Origin: Desulfurivibrio alkaliphilus
GTDB taxonomy: Bacteria > Desulfobacterota > Desulfobulbia > Desulfobulbales > Desulfurivibrionaceae
Direction of reading: 5' to 3'
DNA: 9,338 nucleotides
Assembly: GCA_011048585.1 (NCBI GenBank)
Contig: DSDS01000139.1
Span: 1-9,338 of the forward strand
Both the position numbers and the translations under genes were made by a program. Shown here piece after piece: positions 1-7,933 of the stretch (position 1 is the stretch's first letter; every line of letters starts with the position of its first letter). The notes under the pieces are model-generated. The model made no database searches, was not told the origin of the DNA, and worked only from the letters and a program-made list of their open reading frames with translations.

Positions 1-573
1 CGACAAACCGTGGGTGACAGTCGCCTGGCCTGGGGGGTGTTGCTGGGCACCATTCCGGTGGGGTTGGCCGGGCTGGCTTGCAAGGGGTTAGTGGGGGATG
101 AGTGGCGCTCGCCGGTGGTGATCGCCTTCAGTTTGATCGGCTTCGGCCTGCTGCTGGCCTGGTCGGACTGGAAGCATGGCAACGGCCGTGACGAGCACAC
201 CCTGAGCTGGCGGGATATCGCGATCATCGGCTGCGCCCAGGCCCTGGCCCTGATTCCCGGCACCTCCCGTTCGGGTATCACCATCACCGCCGCCCTTTTC
301 CTCGGCCTGAGCCGGGAGGCGGCCAGCCGCTTCTCCTTTCTGCTTTCGATTCCGGTGATCGTCCTGGCCATGGGCCTGGAGATCGTTACCCTGCTCCGCG
401 GCGACGAGGCGGTGGAGTGGTTGAGTCTGGGGTTGGGAGCGTTACTCTCCGGGATCAGCGCCTATCTCTGTATCCACTACTTCCTGGCCTTTATTCGCCG
501 GATGGGGATGCAGCCCTTCGTGATCTACCGGCTCCTGCTGGGGGCGGTGCTGCTCTATTTTTTCGGCTGGTGA
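1..573 (+). CDS. uppP: Undecaprenyl-diphosphatase UppP/BacA, C-terminal part (5' end outside window)
   Basis: UppP is an integral membrane enzyme that dephosphorylates undecaprenyl diphosphate, recycling the lipid carrier for peptidoglycan and other envelope polymers; extra copies give bacitracin resistance. The frame is open from base 1, so the GTG at 10 is only an internal valine and the true start lies upstream. About 190 codons are present, whereas the family is usually about 265-275 residues, so the N-terminal part with the acidic E/Q-x-x-x-E motif is missing from view. The second family motif is visible as PGTSRSG (bases 256-276), which carries the catalytic arginine. Several hydrophobic membrane segments flank it, including SIPVIVLAMGLEIV and a final helix ending in LLLGAVLLYFFGW. 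It ends with TGA and converges on the minus-strand genes. Identification is secure from the motif and hydrophobic pattern. Confidence 0.95.
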   Translation, partial: RQTVGDSRLAWGVLLGTIPVGLAGLACKGLVGDEWRSPVVIAFSLIGFGLLLAWSDWKHGNGRDEHTLSWRDIAIIGCAQALALIPGTSRSGITITAALFLGLSREAASRFSFLLSIPVIVLAMGLEIVTLLRGDEAVEWLSLGLGALLSGISAYLCIHYFLAFIRRMGMQPFVIYRLLLGAVLLYFFGW

Positions 574-729
574 GCTAAAGGTTTCGAGAGATCATGGTCA
601 GGCAAGTGGCCGCGCGGGCTCCCGAGGAGGTGTTGGCCAAGGCAAACAGTTTGCGAATGCTGTAGCAGCAGTCCGATCAGACAGGGACGGGTGTTGGCGT
701 TGAGTTTAAGGAGCAACCCTAAGTGGAAG
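574..729. other. Convergent intergenic spacer between uppP and the dikinase-like gene
   Basis: This 156-bp stretch separates two convergent genes. I see no strong intrinsic terminator with a T tract on either strand. It holds a possible weak hairpin (TGGCC at 607-611 with GGCCA at 635-639, around a small CGG/CCG stem) and a short perfect palindrome GCAAACAGTTTGC at 642-654. A 23-codon + strand frame (594-665) exists but has only a weak GA-rich stretch in front and no recognisable product, so I do not call it a gene. Confidence 0.5.
642..654. repeat. 13-bp palindrome GCAAACAGTTTGC
   Basis: Two 6-bp arms (GCAAAC and GTTTGC) flank a single central A in the convergent spacer downstream of uppP. 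It could be a small operator-like site or chance. No poly-T follows it, so it is not a standard intrinsic terminator. Confidence 0.35.
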
Positions 730-3700
730 CTAAAGCGGGAGGATCTGCATCTCTTTTTTAGTGGGGTGGGCGCCTTGCAGGATCAGGCCCTTGCGGCCGT
801 CGATGCTGATGGCGTCCCCCAGGTTGATTTCGGTGCCGTTGATCTCACAACGCTCCTCATTCTCATAGACCTTGAGGCTGGGGCAGCCCACGACACAGGT
901 TTTTTCCAGTCTGGTGGCAACCACCGCCGCGTGCGAGGTTTGACCGCCCCGGGCGGTGAGCAGGCCGTCGGCCATTGCGATCTCCTTGATATCTTCCGGG
1001 ACCGTGTCCTGGCGGATCAGAATCAGGGTGGCGTCAGGGTCCGCCAAGCGCAGGTGTTGAATGTTGTCGCCGTTGAATACCGCCCGGCCGGAAAGGGCGC
1101 TGCCGCTCACTCCCACTCCATGGGCCAGGAGAGCCTTCTCGGCGGCGTCGTGATCGGCAAAGATAAAAAAGCTCTCCTTCTTCTTGATGGTGATCATGTC
1201 ACGGGTCTGCAACAGGTAGAGATTTTCCGCCTCCGGTCCTTCGAAGGTGAATTCGATCTCCTGGGCGTTCCAGCGTTTTTCATAGACCAGATTGCGACAG
1301 ATCGCGAGCAGCCGCTGGTAAACTGCCGGGAAGCGGCGCTCCAGGGTGTTTTCCGGTTCGCGGCCGTCCAGTTCGGCCTGTTCCACCGAGATCGGCTCGG
1401 TGGTAACCAGGCCGCTGACGATATCCTCCCCCTGGTCGCCCACCGCGTAATCTCCCCAAAGGGCCACCCGGCTCACCTTGCGGTAGGGGTGGGCGGTAAA
1501 AACCACCCCGCTGCCCGACTTGGCCCCGATATTGCCGAAAACCATGGTCTGCACGATCACCGCCGTGCCCCAATCATCGGAGATATCCATGATGTTTCGA
1601 TAATCTTGGCTTTTGGGGGTGTCCCAGGAGGCCATCACCATCTCCACCGCCCCGGTCAGTTGCAGCCAGGGATCATCGGGAATACCGATCCCGCGGCCCC
1701 GGATGGTTTTCTGGTATTCCAGGGCCAGATTCCGGATCTGTTCGGGGGAGAAATCGCGTTTGTACCTGACTCCGTAACGGTCCTTGGCGGCGTCCATCAG
1801 CTCCTGAAAGCACTCCCGCTCGGCCCCCCGGCCCATGGCCCAGGACTGAAGAAAGCGGCGGAAGTTGTCCCAGGCCAGGAACTCCTTGCCCGCCTGCCTG
1901 GCGAACTCGGTGACGATATCCTCGTTGAGCCCCACGTTATGGATGGTGGACATCATCCCTGGCATGGAGATCGCCGCCCCGCTGCGGACGGACAGAAGCA
2001 GGGGGTTGGCCGGATCTCCGAAACGGCGGCCGGTCTGCTCCTCCACCCGGTTGAGGGCCAGGCGCAGACGGGCCATGAAATCGTCCCGGCACTTGTTGAA
2101 TTCACGGATCACCGGCCAGCAGCGGAAAACTTCGGTGGTGATGGTAAACCCCGGGGGCACCGGTTTGCCCTGGATGGCCAGCAGGGTCAGATTGTAGCCC
2201 TTGTTGCCCAGCAAAATCAGATTGGCATTGCGGCTGTGACGGGGGTTGAGCGGGGTGACCGCCCGCTCCGGGTTGTAGGTCATCAGCAGGTCGAGATTAC
2301 CCTCGTCCAGTACCTCTTTCTGGGCCTCCAGGGTTTGGTAGATCCGGGTGATGAAGTTATCCAGATGCTGGAGACCGAAGGTGCCGGCGATCAGGTCGCG
2401 CATAAAGCTTTCCGACAGCCGGTTGATATTGCCGCCGGGGTCATCCTCCTGCCAGAGGTGGCGGTATTTGGGCAGCAGGTTGGGGCTGCCGATCTGGGGG
2501 ATGATGATGCTGAGGTTGTTCTCGTGGAGGTTGGTGTAATAGGTGTAGATCACATCCTTGACCCCCTCCGAGAGGCCGCGGAAGATATCGAGGAACTGGG
2601 TATAGGAAAAACGTTTGATCCCCAGGGAGTTACTGAGCAGCGACAGGTGGGAGGAGAGCTTGCGGCTGGTAATCCCGTCGATTTTCAGGGCCCGCAGGTA
2701 GAGGCGCAGGCATTTGAGAATCCGGATGAAGGTGGCCTTGGTGATAATGGCCAAGTTAACCGTGTCCGGCAGTTTTTCCAGGTAGGTGTTGGCCAGGTTT
2801 TCCAGGCGGAAGGTGAGGCTTAAGGCATCGAACTTGCGCTCCTGGTAGCGGCCGTAAATCGAGGGGATATCCACCGCGATGTGGCGCTTGTGGTAGATGC
2901 TCTCCTGGGCCGGAAAATGCTCCGGGCTCAGGATGATCTCCTTGAGACCCTCCAGGTGATCGAGCATGGCGGTAAGGCACTCGAAGGTGTCGCAGATCTC
3001 CAGATCGGCCAGTAACTGTTCCATCTCGGGAAAGCCGCCGACCGCCGCCTGTTTCAAGTGCTGGCGCAGCTCTTCGGTGCCCAGGTTGTATTTCTGGTGG
3101 CAGAGCCGGTACATCCGGACCAGCAGGTCGAAGCGGCGCCTTTCCGCGGCCGGGATATCTTCCTGTTGCTCCAGGTATTGGCGGCGCTGGGTGAAGTCCC
3201 AGTTGAGCAGGTCGGTGACCTGGCGAATATGGTTCAGGCCCCAGATCCGGTTGGTCAGGCGATGAAGGTCATCGACAAACTCCCCCTTCGGGCTGATCTG
3301 CGCCAAAACCTCCTCGGGCAGGTAGGGCGCCAGCCCCCGCCGGTCGCGGTCCCGCCAGAAGAGGATGATCGCCTCGATAAAATCGACAATCAGGTTGCTC
3401 GACTCCACGTGGCTCTGTTTACGGAGAAAGTGGATCAGCTTATCGCGGCGCTGGTGAATCTCATCCAGTTCGGTGGAGACCTCGCGCAACTGGCCCTCGG
3501 CCCCGATGTCGTTAAAGAAAACCGGTACCAGCTTGGCGAACTGGGTGACCAGGTTATAGACCGGCTCGATGGGCTGGTTAAGCAGCTCGGTGATATCACG
3601 CTGAAAAAGATCCGTGTCCTTGAGGCAGGTGCCGGAGAGCTTAAGGTTGATGATCAGGGCCGAAAAGAGGGTGGAACACCATTTGGGCTCCTGGCCCACC

Positions 3701-4977
3701 AGGTTGAGCCAGACCCGGATGTTGGCCAGGTGGGCCGGGTTGGCCAGGGGCTGCCAGTCCTCGCCGATACCGGTAACATTGGCGTACTGGAAGCCGAAGC
3801 GCACCGTCTCCCAGAGGAAGGTTTCCACCAGCCGGGAGTTGCCCCGGCGGAACACCTCGGAGCCGATCACCTGAATGCACTGCAGGGAGGTGTGGGGATA
3901 GCGCCGGACGTTGCTCTTGAGCAGGGCCAGGGTGGTCAGCAGGAAGCGTTCGATCTCTTCGAAGGACTGGCGGCGGATCAGCCGTACCAGGCTGCGGTTG
4001 ATCTCCCGCAGAGTCTCTTCGTGGATCAGGGCCAGCCCGCCGGTGTCCATGATCCGGAAGAGGAAAAGCATCTTGCGGTTTTCCGAGAAGCGATCAGCCG
4101 ACTCCTCTCCGACCAGCCGGTCGGGGATCTCCTTGTAGAGCCGGACGATATCCAGGTGGTCCGGCAACTCCAGCAAGCGGTTTATGGCGTTTTCCTGGCG
4201 CTCGGGGTCGATCTCTTCCGCTATTCGCAGGTGTTCGGCCAGGCGGGCGTGGGAGATCTCCTGAAAGAGAAGTCCGGCCTGCCAGCCCTGGCAGATGGCT
4301 TCGCACTCGGAGGTGAACCAGGGCTGGGGATCTTCCTCGCCCAGCCAGTAGCGGTAGTTAAGCAGCAGGATCTGTCGCAGCAGCCGGGCCATGGCCGGCA
4401 AATCGCAGATTCCGCCCTGGTCGCCGGCGGTCGGGGGTTGACACTTGGCGGCCAGCCGGGCGGCAATCCTCTTGAGGGAGTGCTGGCCCTGGACCAGCAG
4501 CATCAGCAGGGGCGGTTCCAGAGCGGCCAGCTGGTTGCAGCAATGGCCCAGGGTTTGCCGGTAGGCCGCCAGCTCCTCGGGCCTGAGGATCAGGACCAGC
4601 TTTTCCAGTAAAGCCAGCAGGGCCTCGGCGGCCTGGGCGGCCAACGGTTCATTTTTGCCGGTTTCCCGCAGGGCCTGCAGGGGAATCTCGCATAACAGGC
4701 GGCAGGATTCGGGGCCCTGGGGATGGCGGCGATAGTGGTCCAGATGCTTGAGGGCAAAGGAGCGGTAACGGGGCAGGATCAGGCGCCAGTTGCGGAAGGG
4801 GTGGCAGATGTCGTAGAGCAGCTCCTCCAGGGTGCCGTGGATCCCCTTGTAGTCGCTCACCACCTCCAGCAGCACCTTCCAGGTCGGGTCCAACTCGACA
4901 CAGGCCACGGCGGTTTCCCGCAGATTGGCCCGCAGGGCATCGGAGTCGATGTCCGGCTTGCAGACTTTATCCACCAC
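730..4977 (-). CDS. Large PPDK-like protein: unknown N-terminal region, ATP-grasp domain and phosphohistidine domain, no PEP/pyruvate barrel
   Basis: The 1415-residue product has two halves. Residues 1 to about 900 match no domain I recognise; they look mainly alpha-helical, charged and leucine-rich, with no signal peptide or clear membrane segment, so a cytoplasmic protein is likely. From about 920 the sequence follows pyruvate phosphate dikinase: GNKGYN (924-929) and PVPPGFTITTE, then SVRSGAAISMPGMM (996-1009), QTMVFGN (1143-1149), QGEDIVSG (1182-1189) and LQTRD (1256-1260) of the ATP-grasp nucleotide-binding domain, then the swivelling phosphohistidine domain with GGQTSHAAVV, whose acceptor is His1349. 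The spacing from GNKG to the histidine (about 425 residues) resembles true PPDK. Only 66 residues follow the histidine, so the roughly 350-residue PEP/pyruvate barrel of PPDK is absent. ATP-dependent autophosphorylation is a fair inference; the final acceptor is unknown. It starts with tandem GTG codons 51 bp after gap and ends with TAG. Confidence 0.9.
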   Translation of the reverse strand: MVDKVCKPDIDSDALRANLRETAVACVELDPTWKVLLEVVSDYKGIHGTLEELLYDICHPFRNWRLILPRYRSFALKHLDHYRRHPQGPESCRLLCEIPLQALRETGKNEPLAAQAAEALLALLEKLVLILRPEELAAYRQTLGHCCNQLAALEPPLLMLLVQGQHSLKRIAARLAAKCQPPTAGDQGGICDLPAMARLLRQILLLNYRYWLGEEDPQPWFTSECEAICQGWQAGLLFQEISHARLAEHLRIAEEIDPERQENAINRLLELPDHLDIVRLYKEIPDRLVGEESADRFSENRKMLFLFRIMDTGGLALIHEETLREINRSLVRLIRRQSFEEIERFLLTTLALLKSNVRRYPHTSLQCIQVIGSEVFRRGNSRLVETFLWETVRFGFQYANVTGIGEDWQPLANPAHLANIRVWLNLVGQEPKWCSTLFSALIINLKLSGTCLKDTDLFQRDITELLNQPIEPVYNLVTQFAKLVPVFFNDIGAEGQLREVSTELDEIHQRRDKLIHFLRKQSHVESSNLIVDFIEAIILFWRDRDRRGLAPYLPEEVLAQISPKGEFVDDLHRLTNRIWGLNHIRQVTDLLNWDFTQRRQYLEQQEDIPAAERRRFDLLVRMYRLCHQKYNLGTEELRQHLKQAAVGGFPEMEQLLADLEICDTFECLTAMLDHLEGLKEIILSPEHFPAQESIYHKRHIAVDIPSIYGRYQERKFDALSLTFRLENLANTYLEKLPDTVNLAIITKATFIRILKCLRLYLRALKIDGITSRKLSSHLSLLSNSLGIKRFSYTQFLDIFRGLSEGVKDVIYTYYTNLHENNLSIIIPQIGSPNLLPKYRHLWQEDDPGGNINRLSESFMRDLIAGTFGLQHLDNFITRIYQTLEAQKEVLDEGNLDLLMTYNPERAVTPLNPRHSRNANLILLGNKGYNLTLLAIQGKPVPPGFTITTEVFRCWPVIREFNKCRDDFMARLRLALNRVEEQTGRRFGDPANPLLLSVRSGAAISMPGMMSTIHNVGLNEDIVTEFARQAGKEFLAWDNFRRFLQSWAMGRGAERECFQELMDAAKDRYGVRYKRDFSPEQIRNLALEYQKTIRGRGIGIPDDPWLQLTGAVEMVMASWDTPKSQDYRNIMDISDDWGTAVIVQTMVFGNIGAKSGSGVVFTAHPYRKVSRVALWGDYAVGDQGEDIVSGLVTTEPISVEQAELDGREPENTLERRFPAVYQRLLAICRNLVYEKRWNAQEIEFTFEGPEAENLYLLQTRDMITIKKKESFFIFADHDAAEKALLAHGVGVSGSALSGRAVFNGDNIQHLRLADPDATLILIRQDTVPEDIKEIAMADGLLTARGGQTSHAAVVATRLEKTCVVGCPSLKVYENEERCEINGTEINLGDAISIDGRKGLILQGAHPTKKEMQILPL

Positions 4978-4982
4978 TTTTT

Positions 4983-4987
4983 CCCCT
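4983..4987 (-). promoter_or_regulatory. Ribosome binding site of the dikinase-like gene
   Basis: On the minus strand AGGGG is followed by a run of A and then two adjacent GTG codons (first bases 4977 and 4974). The spacer is 5 nt to the first GTG and 8 nt to the second. The second spacing is closer to ideal, so translation may begin at 4974; the difference is one residue. Confidence 0.5.
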
Positions 4988-5027
4988 ATCGGTAATTGGT
5001 GTCCCTGGGTAAGGACCGGGACCGGCC

Positions 5028-6032
<1,005 letters not shown>

Positions 6033-6039
6033 GGCAAGT

Positions 6040-6045
6040 CTCCTT
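6040..6045 (-). promoter_or_regulatory. Strong ribosome binding site of gap
   Basis: AAGGAG on the minus strand, 7 nt upstream of the ATG at 6032. It is the best Shine-Dalgarno match in the window and fixes the gap start; strong initiation fits an abundant glycolytic enzyme. Confidence 0.85.
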
Positions 6046-6061
6046 ACTGATCTTGATTTCC

Positions 6062-6080
6062 GGTCAGTATCTTATTGACC
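6062..6080. repeat. Inverted repeat upstream of gap (GGTCA-9-TGACC)
   Basis: Arms GGTCA (6062-6066) and TGACC (6076-6080) flank 9 bp in the 82-bp spacer between the glycogen synthase stop and the gap start, about 30 bp before the gap ATG. The + strand decamer TTCCGGTCAG also occurs twice here (6058-6067 and 6109-6118), the second copy covering the glycogen synthase stop codon. This could be an operator for gap or a weak transcript hairpin. I could not place a convincing -35/-10 promoter pair next to it. Confidence 0.35.
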
Positions 6081-6114
6081 TCTGTTAATCGCTACCGCGG
6101 GCTCCGGCTTCCGG

Positions 6115-7764
6115 TCAGGGTTGCCGGTAGAGCTCCAGGTATTGGCGCATCACCTTTTGCCAAGTGTAGTGCTTCTGGATATGCTGGACCGCTGCCTGAC
6201 GCATGTCAAGCATCTTTTCCGGCTCCTGGCGGAAAAGGGTCAGGGCCCGCTGCATGGCTCCCATCAGGGCGGCGGACTTATGTTCGCTGTACGCCAGGCC
6301 GGTGACTCCGTCCACCACCTTGACCAGCCCGCCGACCCGGTGAACCACGGGCAGGTTGCCGAAGAGCTGGGCGATGTAGTCGGTAAGCCCGCAGGGTTCA
6401 TATTGGGAGGGGATCAGGAAAAAATCTCCGGCCGCGTAGATCAGGTTGGCGACCTGGGAATCGTAGCCTTGCATGAAACAGAGCCGACCCTGGTTGCTTT
6501 CGGCCTCGGCCAGGCTGATCAGGGCCTGCTCGCTGCCCTTGTCGCCGGAACCCAGGATCAGCATTTGAAAGCCGTGATCCAGGGGCAGCAGGGTTTCCAG
6601 GGCGCCAAGCAGTTTGTCTATCCCCTTTTGGGCGGTGAGGCGGCCGACAAAGGTGAAGAGCGGGGGGTGATCCGCGGCGGTTTGCCCTTCCGCCCGGGTC
6701 AGGCTGCCGTGCCGCCGCAGGTGGGGCCAGCGGTCTGCGGCCAGGGCGGCCAGCAGTTCCCGCCGGCAAAGCTCCTTGCCGGCGAAATCCCGCTTGTTCG
6801 GGGAAAAGGCGGCGGGTAGCCCTGTTTTTGCAGGCTCTTGGGGGTTGAACTCCTCGGGGTTGATCCCGTTGGTGATCCCCGTCAGGCTGACTCCCCGGCC
6901 CAGCAGGCGGTGGCCCAGCCAGCCGGTGAGGGCATCGGCCTCGGTTTCCCGCAGCTCCCGAGCGTAGTTTTCACTCACCGTGTTGAGCGGGGCGTAGCCG
7001 GCGGCGGCCAGCAGGGGGTCGAATTTGCCTTCCAGGAGGTTGTCGCGGATCACCCGGGGGGGCAGGCCGGTGATCGCCTCGGCAAAGGGTAGGTCGTCCA
7101 CCTCCTGATGGTAGCCGATACCGGCGTTGTGGACGGTGACCACCGCGCGGGTCTGGCTGAAGTAGTGGCGAAAGCCCTCAATCTCCCGAATCATGGCCGG
7201 CAGCAGGGCGGTGTGGCCGTCGTGGCAGTGGATCACCTCCGGTCGGGCTTCGAGGCGGATCATCAGGGCCAGGGCCGCCTTCTGCAGCAGGACGTTCATA
7301 GCGAAATAATCAAAATGGCCGCTACCCCGGTGGTGGTGGGGGTTGAGGGCCTCCTCGGCCGCAGTGTAGGTGTAAACCCCCATCTTCTCCTGATAACGCT
7401 GGGCGTCCAACAGGTAGAGGGAAAGGTTGCCGCCCCGGGCAGAGGGGGTTGAGGTCGGGCGCCACTCCCGCTTTCTGCTCCGGGCTGGGGTCAAAACCAG
7501 GTGGCGGGCGAAAATCCGCACCAGTTCCCGCCGCTCCACCCCGGTGTAGTTCATCTCAACCTCAAAATGGAGATTGGCGGGGGTGAACCCGGCCGCCTCG
7601 GGGTCCATAAAGCCGTAGAGGGGCAGCACCACGCTGACCCGCCGGCCCGATTCCACCAGGGCTTCCGCCAGTTGGCGCACCACATCCTTGACTCCGCCGG
7701 CCCCGGCCAGGCCGTCGTACTCCCGGCTCAACATCCAGATGTTGTTGATCACTTGGTTCCGCAT
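6115..7764 (-). CDS. glgA: Glycogen/starch synthase-like glycosyltransferase (GT5)
   Basis: GlgA-type enzymes transfer glucose from ADP-glucose (some members use UDP-glucose) to the non-reducing end of a growing alpha-1,4-glucan in the cytoplasm. The chosen start gives 549 residues, longer than the usual 470-490. Recognisable parts are the N-terminal AGAGGVKDV loop (residues 22-30), HCHDGHTALLP, TVHNAGIGYHQ, GITNGINPEEFNP, the GT-B C-lobe GRLTAQKGIDKLL (Lys380), and EPCGLTDYIAQLFG (Glu456) followed by HRVGGLVKVVDG. The first loop lacks the lysine of the usual KTGGL motif. Extra length comes partly from a basic insert around TPARSRKREWRPT and another around RRHGSLTRAEG. The start is uncertain: the frame extends to a GTG at 7794, but those ten codons are largely derived from the palindrome arm, so I prefer the ATG at 7764; neither has a good ribosome binding site. 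A related GT5 enzyme of different donor use is possible. Confidence 0.9.
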   Translation of the reverse strand: MRNQVINNIWMLSREYDGLAGAGGVKDVVRQLAEALVESGRRVSVVLPLYGFMDPEAAGFTPANLHFEVEMNYTGVERRELVRIFARHLVLTPARSRKREWRPTSTPSARGGNLSLYLLDAQRYQEKMGVYTYTAAEEALNPHHHRGSGHFDYFAMNVLLQKAALALMIRLEARPEVIHCHDGHTALLPAMIREIEGFRHYFSQTRAVVTVHNAGIGYHQEVDDLPFAEAITGLPPRVIRDNLLEGKFDPLLAAAGYAPLNTVSENYARELRETEADALTGWLGHRLLGRGVSLTGITNGINPEEFNPQEPAKTGLPAAFSPNKRDFAGKELCRRELLAALAADRWPHLRRHGSLTRAEGQTAADHPPLFTFVGRLTAQKGIDKLLGALETLLPLDHGFQMLILGSGDKGSEQALISLAEAESNQGRLCFMQGYDSQVANLIYAAGDFFLIPSQYEPCGLTDYIAQLFGNLPVVHRVGGLVKVVDGVTGLAYSEHKSAALMGAMQRALTLFRQEPEKMLDMRQAAVQHIQKHYTWQKVMRQYLELYRQP

Positions 7765-7776
7765 CGCTCTTTTTTC

Positions 7777-7884
7777 GTAATCGTTCAGCAGCACCGCATC
7801 TTCGGGCGATCAGCCAGGCTTACGTACACGGGGTACGCGGCGCTTGGCCGCTTGCCCGAACCTGCAGCACTGCTGAACGATTAC
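7777..7884. repeat. 108-bp imperfect palindrome (REP/MITE-like or long hairpin)
   Basis: A perfect 15-bp outer arm (7777-7791) is repeated inverted at 7870-7884. Inside it, nested on nearly the same axis, lie TTCGGGC (7801-7807) with GCCCGAA (7854-7860), GCCAGGC (7813-7819) with GCTTGGC (7842-7848, one G-T pair), and a tip CGTAC (7823-7827) with GTACG (7833-7837) around a 5-nt loop. The whole element can fold as one long interrupted stem. No long T tract follows in the form of a simple terminator. It fills most of the gap between aroC and the glycogen synthase. It may be a copy of a genome-wide palindromic repeat, or a structured leader or attenuator; the sequence alone does not decide. Confidence 0.75.
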
Positions 7885-7915
7885 AGCCCGTTAAATCGAC
7901 AAGTTGTTGACCATG

Positions 7916-7927
7916 GTGAACGGATAC
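7916..7927 (+). repeat. Third copy of the TGAACG-x-x-TAC motif
   Basis: GTGAACGGATAC here resembles CTGAACGATTAC (7873-7884), the outer end of the palindrome, and its inverted copy at 7777-7788. It lies just downstream of the aroC stop codon. The three related copies in about 150 bp suggest that the repeat element may extend beyond the palindrome proper. Confidence 0.4.
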
Positions 7928-7933
7928 CTTTTT

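Noticed and set aside
594..665. A 23-codon + strand open frame just after uppP
   Set aside because: It begins with ATG and could be a small peptide, but it has only a weak GA-rich stretch in front, no recognisable features, and such frames arise often by chance.
691..2823. A 710-codon open frame on the + strand, opposite the C-terminal half of the dikinase-like gene
   Set aside because: It lies wholly antisense to conserved ATP-grasp and phosphohistidine motifs, its translation is low-complexity and matches no family I know, and long antisense frames are common in GC-rich coding DNA.
3058..4611. A 517-codon open frame on the + strand, opposite the N-terminal region of the dikinase-like gene
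   Set aside because: The product is dominated by Gly, Gln, Val and Leu in the pattern expected from reading a helical protein gene backwards; no ribosome binding site or motif supports it.
5001..5022. Possible terminator between gap and the dikinase-like gene (GTCCC with GGGAC)
   Set aside because: The stem is only 5 bp with a 12-nt loop and has no following T run on the minus strand, so read-through is more likely.
7777..7884. Integron attC site
   Set aside because: The palindrome has the general look of a folded recombination site, but I find no paired core sites of the GTTRRRY/RYYYAAC type at its ends and no cassette-like genes nearby.
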